In this document: positions 47,343 to 57,438 of the stretch, piece after piece
Layout of the letters: each line of letters starts with the position of its first letter
Numbering within the stretch: the first letter of the stretch is position 1
DNA from: Nitrospira sp.
GTDB lineage: Bacteria; Nitrospirota; Nitrospiria; Nitrospirales; Nitrospiraceae
Direction of reading: 5' to 3'
DNA length: 64,000 nucleotides
Assembly: GCA_029865225.1 (NCBI GenBank)
Contig: JAOUHJ010000002.1
Location: forward strand, 62,001-126,000
Made by a program: the position numbers and the translations under genes
The notes under the pieces: model-generated
Seen by the model: the letters and a program-made list of their open reading frames with translations, nothing else
Database searches by the model: none
Told to the model about the DNA's origin: nothing

Positions 47343-50300
47343 TTATACTTCTATGGCGACGCCGCACCGCAGGAAAAGGCAGTGGAACCGTGGTTCGGTC
47401 CCCAGTGCCTGTTTCACAGCAGCCCTGTAGACTTCGCTTTGCGTTCGGTACCGTTCGGCGCGAGCCGCTGCCTGATCCGCCGAAACCCTATCCGTCTTGT
47501 AGTCGGCGATCCACAGCTCCCCTTCAACCCGATAGAGGAGATCCATGACTCCTTCCATCACCTGTCGCTCACCCCACGGCATGATAAATGGAACTTCACG
47601 ACCGAGGATCTGAGATGATTGCAGGCGCGCATAGGCTTCCGATCGGCTGAAGACCGCAAGAAGCTTCTTCACCTCATCCTCCACTATTTCAGCATGGGCT
47701 TGTTCGTCGGGGCCAAGGACCGACCGAAGAAGGGTGCCGACCTGATCCGATAACCCGGAGAGATCCCGTGAAAAATCCCATTGTTCGAGCAGGCGATGAG
47801 TCACCACTCCGACTAGGCGACCAACAGCCGGATCCTGTCGAACCGCGATCAGCGCACCTCGAATGAAGTCTTCCCCTTGGTCGAGACCAGTTGGCGTTAG
47901 ATGATGCGTCCTCTCGCCGGTTTCCTGCCATCGGGCAGTCCTCATCTCCCACAGACGAGCCATCTCCTGTGGATCGATCGACCTCTCTCCGCCTACTCCA
48001 TCCATGCGTCGCCGAGGCCGTTTTCGTTCCGGTGCCGTGACGACTCGTTGCGGGATCTTACTGTCTCCGATGGTCAAGGCCTCGGTCGATCGATCTCCGA
48101 TCTCTCCTGTCCCGATGTTTCGCAACAGCTCCAAAACCGTCTCGCCGACGGTACGGGCCGTTACTCCGCCGGACAAAAGCAGCATCTCTTTCGCCCTCGT
48201 CATCCCGACATACAGCACCCGTCGCCGTTCGGCATCTTCTCGTAGCCGCAGCTTGTGTTGGACCAGCAATGAACCAAGCGATCGATGCCGACCGAGGAAG
48301 AGCCCATAGGTTGCGCTCGACCAATCATAGGAGACCTGCGGCGCGCTCCGCTCGCGCCCACTCCCTTGGTGCAGACCCGGCAACACGACGATGGGAAATT
48401 CCAGCCCCTTGGCCTTATGAATCGTCAGCACATGCACCGCTTCGAGTGATTCTTCGGCAAGCAGGCTTTCAGCCTCATCCGGCTGTTCTTCAAGTCGGGC
48501 GATCATCAGATCGACGAAGCTACTCAGCGTCATGTGCGGTCGGTCAGCGAGCGATGCAGCCGTCTGCTTCACCTTCAAAAGATTGGCCACAGCCTGTTCC
48601 CCATGGAGCGACGCAGCGGCCAAATCGAGGATGGGCAATCGCTCAAACACCAGATCAAGCGCTTCGGCCAGCGGCATAACGGGGATGGCTCGGTGAAGCC
48701 ACAACAGATGCTCATACAGTCGCCGCACGGCTTCGGCGCGGACATGAGGCCATGTCCTCAGATTATCTGCCAAGAGATAGTTGAAATGCCCAGCCTCCTT
48801 GAGTTCATAGAGTTCTCGATCCGTCAGCCCTCCGAGTGGCGAACGAAGGAGGCCGGTCACAGCAATTTCATCATGAGGGTGGTCCAAAACACGCAGGAGA
48901 TTGACGAAATCGATCACTTCCTGGCGGCGGTAGAAATGCTTCTCCCCTTCGATCACATAGGGAATCTCGTGCCGCCGCAATGCATCGAGGTAGGCATCGG
49001 CCTGCGTCAGTTTCCTGAACAGCAACGCGACGTGACCCGGTTTCACCATAGGTTGACTGAACACCTCCTCAACCAACCAGCGAGCCAGCACTTCGCTTTC
49101 AGCTCGCGTCGCGCCCGCTGCATCGAACGGTTCATCCTCGCCATCCGGCCTCGTCACGCAGAGACGAACACCCGGCTCGATTAAAGTTGGCTTCCGCTGA
49201 GGGCGTACCTCCAACCGTACGTTCGCCGGTTGGACGAGTGGGCGTCGCTCAAAGAGCCGATCGAACGTTTCATTGACCGGCCCTAAGACCTCGCCATCAC
49301 TGCGGAAGTTCGTCGTTAAGGCCTGCGCGATGCCTCCCTCAGACAGGACCTTCTCCACGACTCGATCGAAGGCTTCGATGTCGGCTCGCCGAAAGGCATA
49401 GATCGACTGTTTCGGATCTCCCACGATGAACAGCTTCCCCGGTTCGAGGACCATCTCCTGCCATCGAGCCGCTTGTGCTCCATGCCGCTCGGAGACTGCC
49501 AAGATAATCTCGTACTGCGTCGGATCCGTGTCCTGAAACTCATCGACCAACAAGGCGCGATACTCTCGTTTGACCCGCTCACGGACGGTCGAGTGTTCAA
49601 AGAGCAACCTCCGCGCCCGCGCCAACAACCCATCAAAAGACAGCCAGCCCTGTCGAACAAATGATTCTCGGATGTTCCTCACCAGCGGGATAAGAAGTTG
49701 CAGGAGGTCATTCAGAAAAGCATGGTCGACCGTGAAAAGTTGTTGCGCGATCTCGATGAGGGCACCCGCCTCTCTGAAATCATGTTTCTCCCATCCAGCC
49801 ACTGCACTCCCAAGATCTTTGTCGAGCCATGCTCGTTCTTCGATTGTCACATCTTGCCGACCCGCCAACCCCTTGCTTGCCACAAGGTTCAGCACAGAAG
49901 CCGCGGCAGCCAGCATCTGCTCGACCTTACGGCGCTTCGGCCTGTCATGTTCGCTCAACAGCTGGTCGGCCCGTGCTCTCATGAGCTGGATCCAATCCGA
50001 CAGAGCCGGCGATATCTCCGTTGAAGCAAGTTGTTGCTGCATCGCGTCGAGATCGATCGACTCACTGCACAAGGACCAGGCCAACGACCTGACTGCATCG
50101 AGCGTGGCCGATGACAAGATTGATCGCCATATCGGATGGTGTTGGCCGTTGCGGCTCAATTCCTGATCGAGCCAGCAATCCCATGCCGCCGTAAACTGCT
50201 CCTCAAAGCGTAAGCCATCATCTTCCTTGAAATCAGGGTCGACGCCGCTTTCCAGCGGATGAAGTCGTAACAGGTGAGCCGCGAAACTATGGAGTGTGCC

Positions 50301-50693
50301 GATCTGCGCTTTTTCCAATTCGCGCAAGGCGGCCTTGGCTCGCACAGCGATCGTCTCACTGGTCAGTCCATACCGATCTTGGAGATCCCTCTTCGAAACG
50401 GCCCCTCCGTCGGTTGCTCGCAGCGAATCGGATTGTGGAAGGGCGAGGAGGGTCAACCGTTCTCGCAACCGCACCTTCATCTCGGTTGCCGCCTTATTGG
50501 TGAATGTCAGTGCCACCACCTGCGTAATCGACACCGGAGCCGGTGCTTTCATCAGCAGATGGACGAGACGATTGACGAGCAGGGTTGTCTTGCCGGTCCC
50601 TGCGCCCGCCACGACCACAACGTTGCGGTCAAAGGTCGTCTCGGCCGACTCTCGGGCCGCACGATCCGGTATGAGCAAATCGTTATGCATCAT
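47343..50693 (-). CDS. addA: UvrD-family helicase/exonuclease (AddA/RecB-like)
   Basis: VVVAGAGTGKTTLLVNRLV, LLVDEFQDTDPTQY, FIVGDPKQSIYAFRRADIE, IHKAKGLEFPIVVLPGL; nuclease GVMDLLYRVEGELWIADYKTD. Confidence 0.93.
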   Translation of the reverse strand: MMHNDLLIPDRAARESAETTFDRNVVVVAGAGTGKTTLLVNRLVHLLMKAPAPVSITQVVALTFTNKAATEMKVRLRERLTLLALPQSDSLRATDGGAVSKRDLQDRYGLTSETIAVRAKAALRELEKAQIGTLHSFAAHLLRLHPLESGVDPDFKEDDGLRFEEQFTAAWDCWLDQELSRNGQHHPIWRSILSSATLDAVRSLAWSLCSESIDLDAMQQQLASTEISPALSDWIQLMRARADQLLSEHDRPKRRKVEQMLAAAASVLNLVASKGLAGRQDVTIEERAWLDKDLGSAVAGWEKHDFREAGALIEIAQQLFTVDHAFLNDLLQLLIPLVRNIRESFVRQGWLSFDGLLARARRLLFEHSTVRERVKREYRALLVDEFQDTDPTQYEIILAVSERHGAQAARWQEMVLEPGKLFIVGDPKQSIYAFRRADIEAFDRVVEKVLSEGGIAQALTTNFRSDGEVLGPVNETFDRLFERRPLVQPANVRLEVRPQRKPTLIEPGVRLCVTRPDGEDEPFDAAGATRAESEVLARWLVEEVFSQPMVKPGHVALLFRKLTQADAYLDALRRHEIPYVIEGEKHFYRRQEVIDFVNLLRVLDHPHDEIAVTGLLRSPLGGLTDRELYELKEAGHFNYLLADNLRTWPHVRAEAVRRLYEHLLWLHRAIPVMPLAEALDLVFERLPILDLAAASLHGEQAVANLLKVKQTAASLADRPHMTLSSFVDLMIARLEEQPDEAESLLAEESLEAVHVLTIHKAKGLEFPIVVLPGLHQGSGRERSAPQVSYDWSSATYGLFLGRHRSLGSLLVQHKLRLREDAERRRVLYVGMTRAKEMLLLSGGVTARTVGETVLELLRNIGTGEIGDRSTEALTIGDSKIPQRVVTAPERKRPRRRMDGVGGERSIDPQEMARLWEMRTARWQETGERTHHLTPTGLDQGEDFIRGALIAVRQDPAVGRLVGVVTHRLLEQWDFSRDLSGLSDQVGTLLRSVLGPDEQAHAEIVEDEVKKLLAVFSRSEAYARLQSSQILGREVPFIMPWGERQVMEGVMDLLYRVEGELWIADYKTDRVSADQAAARAERYRTQSEVYRAAVKQALGTEPRFHCLFLRCGVAIEV

Positions 50694-53600
50694 TGATCTT
50701 CTGCGTACGCAGCATCTTCAACTCTTTCGACTCGATTGCTCGATACGCTCTCCACCATGTCGGAGCATGCTCTCTCCGGCAGATCACACGAAACTCACAC
50801 GTGTCGCAATAGCCGTCCGGGAGGATAAAAAACCGCCCAGTCCGGATCCCGTCGATCACGGTTTTGATCGACTGTTGGATCAGCCTCCCGGTCTCTGAGG
50901 CCCACGCTGGAGGATCAAACGACGAACGATCTATCGGCTTCGGCCACGTGGGTGCAAGAAACATGAACTGGACATGACGAGCCGTGGGCCGCCCAGAAAC
51001 GGCGAGACAACTATAGAACGGTGGCTGCATCCGAGACCCACGGGCCGCCGACTGGGTCAGATTGCGATCTTCCGGTTTCATGGCCGAACCGAGTTTGAAT
51101 TTGTAGTCGACCACGCGCAATGCACCGGAGTTTCGGTGTCGATCAAGTCGATCGATCCGGCCCCGGATCTTCAACGAATTCCCGTCTAAAATATCGGGGA
51201 TCGCTCCCTCCCCATCCACTTCAAAGGCAATCGGTTGGTACGGATGTTCCGTCTGCTCCGATTCGTCTTCCTCGACAGCCGCCGCCACAAGCATCGCAAT
51301 CTGCTCCTTCAGCAGCTCCCACAAGAGATAGTGACCGGTTCGATGTTCCGCTTCGAGGTCCGCGGCTGCTTGTTCAACCGATATGCAGATCGCTCGCTTC
51401 TTCCTATCGTCCGTGGTTCGTACCGCCGGCCATCCAGACTGCACAAGTTGTTCGTAGCACCGACGTAAGGCGGCGTGGCAGAGCATCCCCACCAGCGCCG
51501 CATCAGGCTGTTGCAAAATCGAACAACGGCCCGGCTCAAGTCGCAGCACATCTGAGGCAAAATATTGGAAGGGACAGCGCGCATACCGTTCGATCGGCGT
51601 TGGAGCCACACCCCGGTCCATGAGCCGAGCCCAATGGGACTCGACCGCTCCGACCATCCCATCGAACAAATTCAGCCTACTACCTTCCGATTCGATGCGA
51701 TCCAGCGCCACGTGGGCATGTTGGAAGGAGACGACGTCGCGCCCGAGCGCTTGGACCAATCCGACAGGGTCTTGCCCGTTCAGAGCCATCCATTGAGTCA
51801 GTTCGGGAGGTGGTAAGAACCTCGTGATCATCGGCCGTTGCATCACTCGATCAGTTACACGGCGAGGCACCACATCGATCGGTTGTTCGTGAGCGCCGAA
51901 CCGCCGACGAGCGTCTTCGACATAGGAAGAGGTCGCCAACATCCGCCCGGTTTCATCGGCCCGTTGATAGGAGAGATAGAGCCTCTGACTGGTGGCCTGA
52001 CAGAGCAGGCGGAAGAGCAGCATCTCCTCCTCATAGGCTGTCAATTTTTCGTCGATTTTGAATCCAAGTGTGGCCTCGAGGACACGCCGATGGCGGTCCC
52101 TCAGAAAGGCATCTTCCCGAATATAGCGCGGAAACACTTTCTCGTTCAGGCCAAGAATGAATAGCGCCTTAAATGGGATCCCGCGAGCTGCCATCACGTC
52201 GAGCACCATCACCCCGCGTGGTGAGCCATCGCGAAAAGGGATTCTCGTTCGTTCGAATGTATGCGTCAGCAGTTCCATGAATTCCGCCCAGGTCATCTCC
52301 TCGGTGAGCGGCTCCAATTCCAAGAGAGTGCCCCAGACATGATCGATGGCATCCCACAGCCCCGGACGGTGAACAATCTGAGCACTCTCGGCAGGTAATT
52401 CTGCGACATCCGGCCGCCGTAGACGCCGCTCGACAAGAGTCCGGCAAGCCGTGACCATCTGGCCGATCGTGCCTCGCGAGGGTAGGTGCGAGCAGTCTTC
52501 TATGAGTTGTGAGACCACCTGCCAGAGGAGATCGATCACTCCCGTCGCAATGGCAAGAGAGCCGATTGGGCTCTCATCTTCTTCAACGATCAATGCGGCG
52601 TGACTGGCCCGCTCCAACCACCTCCACTCCTCAACCCCGCGAGTGATAGAGAGGGCTTGAACCAGCACTTTCCATAGGTCGGGGCGATACGACTCCGACA
52701 GGTCGTCGAATAGATCAGTTTTATAGAGCGGGGATGTCACCACATCGAGCACTGACCCGCGATAGAAATCGCTTAACGGGAGGGAAGCCAGTTGCAGTAC
52801 GAGCTTGCAGATCGGTTCGTGAATCAATGGTTTCGATGCGGTCGTCTGGAAGGGAATCCGATGGCGATCAAAGATCGACTGAAGAAACGGGCTGTAGGGG
52901 TCGAGCGTCCTAGCGGCGACCCCGATTTCATCGAACCGATAGCCATTGGTTTCAACCAGATCGAGGATCGTGCGGCAGGTGGCCGCCAATTCTTCCTCCA
53001 CACCGATCACACTTCTGAGAGTAAGCTGGACAGAATGCTCCGTGACATGAGCAGAGTCCTGCTCCAATCGGATCGCTACGTTGTCCGGTACTGCCAACGG
53101 TTGGATGTACCGATCGAAAAAGCGCCGAGCAAATGCATAGGCCGGATCATCCTCCAGGGGAAAAAACAAGGTCGTGTCCTTGATCCGGCTGACGGCTCCA
53201 AAGAAAGACAGCTGTACCTGCGTGAGATCATAGAACCCGTAATAGAACACGTGCTTCAACGACTGAAGGAACGAAGCGGTCGGGATAAGAGGAAGAAGCG
53301 CCTCCACCAGATCATCTTGCGTCCCAGCCTCCAGGGTTCTGCCGGCCTCCTTCACGGCCGCGTAGAGCGAGATCAGGGCCCCGAGCCACTCCTGGTCGTC
53401 CTCCTCGAAATACCCTTCTCCGAGACTTTGCCATACCTGCTTTGGATCGACATCGGCATCCCGCACGTCACGAATCGTCGCCCAGAGCGCCCCCCATGTT
53501 CCAGCAGATTGCCCGATGCGTTGTAGCGGAACCTGGCTGGAAAGCTTGCTGCGAACGATGTGACGGATCAATCGCTCAAAGAACAACTCATCCACTAGAC

Positions 53601-53853
53601 GCGGTAATGGACAACGACCCGAGACTTCTCCGGCCAGCCTCAAAGCGAATTGGTGAAAGGTCAGTATATGAAGATTCAGGAAGGACAACCCCTGCTCGAC
53701 GGACAGGAGCGTGCGAAGACGGTCAGCTAGTGGCGTGGAGGGAACGAAGATGCCTATCGGTGCAAGAGGATCGGTAGCCTTGGCGCGCGTGAGATGATCG
53801 ACAAGAGCGGTTTCGAGAACAGGGTGAAAGCGACCGGTGATGACCCGCAACAT
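50683..53853 (-). CDS. addB: PD-(D/E)XK nuclease with degenerate helicase (AddB-like)
   Basis: GRIDRLDRHRNSGALRVVDYKFKLG; RCPFQYFASDVL and CDTCEFRVICRR Fe-S-type cysteines; overlaps addA by 11 bp. Confidence 0.88.
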   Translation of the reverse strand: MLRVITGRFHPVLETALVDHLTRAKATDPLAPIGIFVPSTPLADRLRTLLSVEQGLSFLNLHILTFHQFALRLAGEVSGRCPLPRLVDELFFERLIRHIVRSKLSSQVPLQRIGQSAGTWGALWATIRDVRDADVDPKQVWQSLGEGYFEEDDQEWLGALISLYAAVKEAGRTLEAGTQDDLVEALLPLIPTASFLQSLKHVFYYGFYDLTQVQLSFFGAVSRIKDTTLFFPLEDDPAYAFARRFFDRYIQPLAVPDNVAIRLEQDSAHVTEHSVQLTLRSVIGVEEELAATCRTILDLVETNGYRFDEIGVAARTLDPYSPFLQSIFDRHRIPFQTTASKPLIHEPICKLVLQLASLPLSDFYRGSVLDVVTSPLYKTDLFDDLSESYRPDLWKVLVQALSITRGVEEWRWLERASHAALIVEEDESPIGSLAIATGVIDLLWQVVSQLIEDCSHLPSRGTIGQMVTACRTLVERRLRRPDVAELPAESAQIVHRPGLWDAIDHVWGTLLELEPLTEEMTWAEFMELLTHTFERTRIPFRDGSPRGVMVLDVMAARGIPFKALFILGLNEKVFPRYIREDAFLRDRHRRVLEATLGFKIDEKLTAYEEEMLLFRLLCQATSQRLYLSYQRADETGRMLATSSYVEDARRRFGAHEQPIDVVPRRVTDRVMQRPMITRFLPPPELTQWMALNGQDPVGLVQALGRDVVSFQHAHVALDRIESEGSRLNLFDGMVGAVESHWARLMDRGVAPTPIERYARCPFQYFASDVLRLEPGRCSILQQPDAALVGMLCHAALRRCYEQLVQSGWPAVRTTDDRKKRAICISVEQAAADLEAEHRTGHYLLWELLKEQIAMLVAAAVEEDESEQTEHPYQPIAFEVDGEGAIPDILDGNSLKIRGRIDRLDRHRNSGALRVVDYKFKLGSAMKPEDRNLTQSAARGSRMQPPFYSCLAVSGRPTARHVQFMFLAPTWPKPIDRSSFDPPAWASETGRLIQQSIKTVIDGIRTGRFFILPDGYCDTCEFRVICRREHAPTWWRAYRAIESKELKMLRTQKINDA

Positions 53854-53869
53854 GGCCGGTCATTGTACG

Positions 53870-54028
53870 CTACCCGGTCTCTGGTCCCAAGAGCTCGCCG
53901 TTACAATCGACGCAAGCCCAATCGCCGTCGATAAACGACATGGGATCGCCGCAGATGGGACAATCCGGTGGAGGCCCCTTGGCAATGAGGGGGAGAAGAT
54001 CCGGCAGCTCAAAATCCTCTTCTTCCAT
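53870..54028 (-). CDS. 52-aa zinc-ribbon microprotein (absent from the supplied ORF track)
   Basis: MEEEDFELPDLLPLIAKGPPPDCPICGDPMSFIDGDWACVDCNGELLGPETG*; CPIC...CVDC pairs. Confidence 0.75.
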   Translation of the reverse strand: MEEEDFELPDLLPLIAKGPPPDCPICGDPMSFIDGDWACVDCNGELLGPETG

Positions 54029-54033
54029 CGTGC

Positions 54034-54300
54034 CTAGCCTTCCCGTTGTTTAATCTTGAGTTGAAGGGCCTTTTCTGCGCTCTCCCGACTCGGAACTCCG
54101 ACGAACGTCAGCTTTCCGTCGAGAATCGTCGCAGGCACGGCTCGGACTGAATGGCGGTCCGCTAATTCCTGACCGTCCTTGGTGGTGATATCCACTTCAC
54201 GATAGGAAAAGCTGTATTTCACACGCAACTGTTTCCATAGACTCTTCGCCGAGGGACAAGCTCCGCAACTAGGTGAGACAAGCAAGGTAATGTTCGGCAT
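54034..54300 (-). CDS. Thioredoxin/glutaredoxin-fold protein
   Basis: Start re-set to ATG 54300: MPNITLLVSPSCGACPSAKSLWKQL (CGAC), RAVPATILDGKLTFVG. Confidence 0.85.
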   Translation of the reverse strand: MPNITLLVSPSCGACPSAKSLWKQLRVKYSFSYREVDITTKDGQELADRHSVRAVPATILDGKLTFVGVPSRESAEKALQLKIKQREG

Positions 54301-54447
54301 AACGCTTCCAGAATCAGGCAAAAAATATTCAACTGGTGTGATCTTAGCATCCGCGGAAAACGGCACGCAAGGACGGGAGAAAGCTCATTCCAAATTTCAT
54401 TATCCACTAGGTACAGCTGGCCGTGGAAAGATTTATCACAAAGGCGT

Positions 54448-55488
54448 ATGGTGTACGCATCACACATGCGTAGACGCATCGGGTACATCCTCCTATGGTT
54501 CGCGGTCACAGTATTATTCTTCAATTCTGCGGCTTTTGCTGAGGACATCAAACAAGATTCGGTCACGCTGCGTGTCCTTACCTATAACCTACTGCATGGT
54601 GGGCCGTGGTCGGGGTTCTTCGAGAGAGGCACCCATCTCGAAGAGCGGCTCGACATGACCATTCAGGAGCTGCAGCGCTTGCAACCTGACGTGATTGCGC
54701 TGCAAGAAGCGTCGGTCAGCCGAACGCATGGCAACGTCCCGCAACGGATCGCCGATGCCCTTGGCTATCAGATGGTGTTCGAGCCTGCGACCCAACACAT
54801 TTCCGGACTCCACTTCCTAGATCGACTGATCACGTCAGCCATCGGCTTCAAAGAAGGACCAGCAATCTTAAGCCGCTACCCAATCATGGCCTGGGAAGTC
54901 TACGATCTGCCTCGCTGCGAACGGCGCATGGATCCCCGAATTCTTCTACGCGCTGCCATCGACGCCCCAGATGGACCGGTCCAGGTCTTTTCCGCCCATA
55001 CGTCGAAAGGAGATGACTGCCAACTCGAACGAGTCGGAGAGCTGTTCCGTGGATATCGAGGAACGGGACGAGCAATTCTGATGGGCGACTTGAACACTGG
55101 CGAACAGTCTGCTGTTCTCGCTGAATGGCAAAGAGAGCCCGGACTCATCGATGTCTTCCGAGTTGCGAATCCGGGAGTATCTGGCGGTACCGTCTGGCAA
55201 AACATCCACGTCGAATGGCCCACCGCCGATCGCCGTGTCGATTTTATTTTTTTGGCGGATGGGACAAACGGGAAGGATCCGGTCGTGCGAACCAGCCGCC
55301 TGGCGTTTGATCAACCCGGCCGCCTCCCCAACGGCGATGCGCTTTGGCCATCAGACCATCGCGGTGTGCTGGCCGATATAGAGTTAGCGCCGGTCGAGAG
55401 GCCTCGAATAAACAACTTCTCCAAGATAGGCGCTCGGCAAAAGTCAGGTCCGCGGCAGATCGGTCTGCCAGAGCGCGGGAGGAATTAG
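54448..55488 (+). CDS. Endonuclease/exonuclease/phosphatase family protein
   Basis: LRVLTYNLLHGG, PDVIALQEASVS, ILMGDLNTGE, WPSDHRGVLADIEL. Confidence 0.9.
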   Translation: MVYASHMRRRIGYILLWFAVTVLFFNSAAFAEDIKQDSVTLRVLTYNLLHGGPWSGFFERGTHLEERLDMTIQELQRLQPDVIALQEASVSRTHGNVPQRIADALGYQMVFEPATQHISGLHFLDRLITSAIGFKEGPAILSRYPIMAWEVYDLPRCERRMDPRILLRAAIDAPDGPVQVFSAHTSKGDDCQLERVGELFRGYRGTGRAILMGDLNTGEQSAVLAEWQREPGLIDVFRVANPGVSGGTVWQNIHVEWPTADRRVDFIFLADGTNGKDPVVRTSRLAFDQPGRLPNGDALWPSDHRGVLADIELAPVERPRINNFSKIGARQKSGPRQIGLPERGRN

Positions 55489-55545
55489 GAGAACCAGGCA
55501 ATTACACTCTGTCCTCCGACCATGATCCAGCCTCTATGGTCAGGG

Positions 55546-56007
55546 TTATCTCGTGAAGGGGGTTCCGGCAAGTTTCTTCGCGACGTTCGGTAACTCCTTT
55601 TGAGCATCGACTCCCTGAAAGCCAAAGGTCAGCACGAACCCCGAACATCGCGTATATCCCGCTCCACCTGGACCGCTCTTGTTTTTGAAATCGCCGACCA
55701 CCATGTCACCGCCTGTGCAGACCGGGAAGGTTGTTTGTTTAAAGGCTTGGTTCTTTAAGTTGATCTCCATCACCTGTTTCATCGACGCCACTGCTTCGTC
55801 TTGCTTCTCGATATGCACATACATGGATAGCGCTTGACCGTTTGGCCATTGCCAGGCGCAGCCCTGGCCAGTACCCATCGTGGCCTGAACGGAAACCAGC
55901 GAAGGATCGGAGAGTTGGTTACATACTTGCGCGGCCATGGGCCCCGCCGCATGACCGGGAGAGGCAAGGAACAATCCCCAGGTAACAATAAGATATCTAA
56001 CTTTCAC
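55546..56007 (-). CDS. Hypothetical secreted protein
   Basis: Signal peptide (LIVTWGLFLASPGHAAGP); no family recognised. Confidence 0.6.
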   Translation of the reverse strand: MKVRYLIVTWGLFLASPGHAAGPMAAQVCNQLSDPSLVSVQATMGTGQGCAWQWPNGQALSMYVHIEKQDEAVASMKQVMEINLKNQAFKQTTFPVCTGGDMVVGDFKNKSGPGGAGYTRCSGFVLTFGFQGVDAQKELPNVAKKLAGTPFTR

Positions 56008-56318
56008 CGGCTATTTCCTTTTCGAGTCGTATAAGGTGCATGACCGAGTTAGTCTTTTCGTCCTGATGCATATCTCGCCCCCGCCACGGGCGCTTCCTCA
56101 AGTGAAGAACAACTCTTTCAATTGTAATTCTTGTCGTCTTTCCGTTCAATGGCCAGTTGTTCGGCCACATAGTCGGCTTCAGGAGGCTCAAATGAGCTTG
56201 CAACACCTACCTACCCCGCAGACCTCATTGACACTTATTCACAAGTCCACAGACAATGCCTGCGTCCTGGGTACCACTCAGCTGAACCCGGCTATATCAA
56301 AGAGATAGGGCGCTACCG

Positions 56319-56641
56319 ATGAACCAGATCCGTCGATTCAGAATGACCGCGTTGGCTGAGGGGAGCTCTTTTCTCCTTTACTGTTCATGGCGATGCCGAT
56401 GAAGTACGTGATGGGTATGCCGAGAGTCGTGACCGTCGTGGGGGCGATTCACGGAATCTTATTTTTGAATTATGTCGCCCAGTTAGTGCAGCTACGAACT
56501 AGACATCAATAGGACAACAAGTTTTCTTTCTATGCTTTTCTCGCCTCGCTTCTCCCATCCGGACCATTTGTCTTTGATAAGCACTTGCGCGAAAAAGAAG
56601 CTGCCGAGCATCAAACTGACGAACTAGCCACATACTGCTGA
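56319..56641 (+). pseudogene. DUF3817 membrane protein pseudogene
   Basis: MNQIRRFRMTALAEGSSFLL / frameshift / LFMAMPMKYVMGMPRVVTVVGAIHGILFLNYVAQL...RTRHQ* (TAG 56510) DNKFSFYAFLASLLPSGPFVFDKHLREKEAAEHQ. Confidence 0.8.
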
Positions 56642-56743
56642 CCTACCTTTACCTCCACTACGCAGCTGCTTCGAACCCGTCAACCGCTTGCGCTCAGAAC
56701 TAAGCGCGAGCATAATAAAGCCGGTTCTACTAAGAGGTCTGGC

Positions 56744-56980
56744 ATGCGCGCCTATCGTAAGTATCTGACCATTGAAAATCCAAAACTAGTCACACTCTCC
56801 GACTTACCCTTTGCAGCTGGTGACTGCATTGAAGTAGTAATGATTGCTACAGAACCGTCGCCCGCTGCTCAATTGGAAACGTTGCACACCCTATTAAAGA
56901 CCACGCAAGCGCTTCCACAAGCCCGGGTCCTGACCGATGCCGACATTGCCTCAGAAGCCGCAGCCGTCCGGACTCGATGA
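56744..56980 (+). CDS. Putative antitoxin paired with a PIN toxin
   Basis: Small ORF overlapping the PIN gene by 4 nt; DADIASEAAAVR-type C-terminus. Confidence 0.65.
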   Translation: MRAYRKYLTIENPKLVTLSDLPFAAGDCIEVVMIATEPSPAAQLETLHTLLKTTQALPQARVLTDADIASEAAAVRTR

Positions 56981-57390
56981 AAGTCGTCATAGACACCAAC
57001 GTGGTGGTGTCGGCAGCCTTCAAAAACAAAGATCCGGAAGCCGTCCTTCGTGCGGTGGTCGCACAACCCGAATGGGAATGGGTGGTATCCGCGGAGATTC
57101 TGGATGAGTATCGAGAAGTCTTAGCCCGACCTAAGTTCGGCCTGCCACCACTGTTACTGCGCCAGTGGATCGCGTTTCTAGAAACGGTCACCGTCTTAGT
57201 CGAAGTGCCGGATGGGCTGGCTTATCAGCCCGATCCAACTGACGCCAAGTTTCTTGCCTGTGCACTGGCCGCCCAGGCTGACTGGCTGGTGACCGGCGAT
57301 CGCGATTTCACCCAGGCCCGGAAACTGCTGACGACAACCATCCTGTCTGTGTCACAGTTCAAAACTCTTGTCTGTGATCGCACTTCATGA
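56977..57390 (+). CDS. PIN-domain toxin (putative toxin-antitoxin ribonuclease)
   Basis: MKVVIDTNVVVSAAFKNKDPEAVLRAV...EILDEYREVLARPKF...DAKFLACALAAQADWLVTGDRDF. Confidence 0.92.
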   Translation: MKVVIDTNVVVSAAFKNKDPEAVLRAVVAQPEWEWVVSAEILDEYREVLARPKFGLPPLLLRQWIAFLETVTVLVEVPDGLAYQPDPTDAKFLACALAAQADWLVTGDRDFTQARKLLTTTILSVSQFKTLVCDRTS

Positions 57391-57438
57391 GGAATCGGGG
57401 CAGATATCAGGCTGCGAAACATTTTTAGCCATTTTTGA

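Noticed and set aside
52792-53526. 244-aa plus-strand ORF opposite addB
   Set aside because: Charged low-complexity antisense frame; addB coding signal is stronger and continuous.
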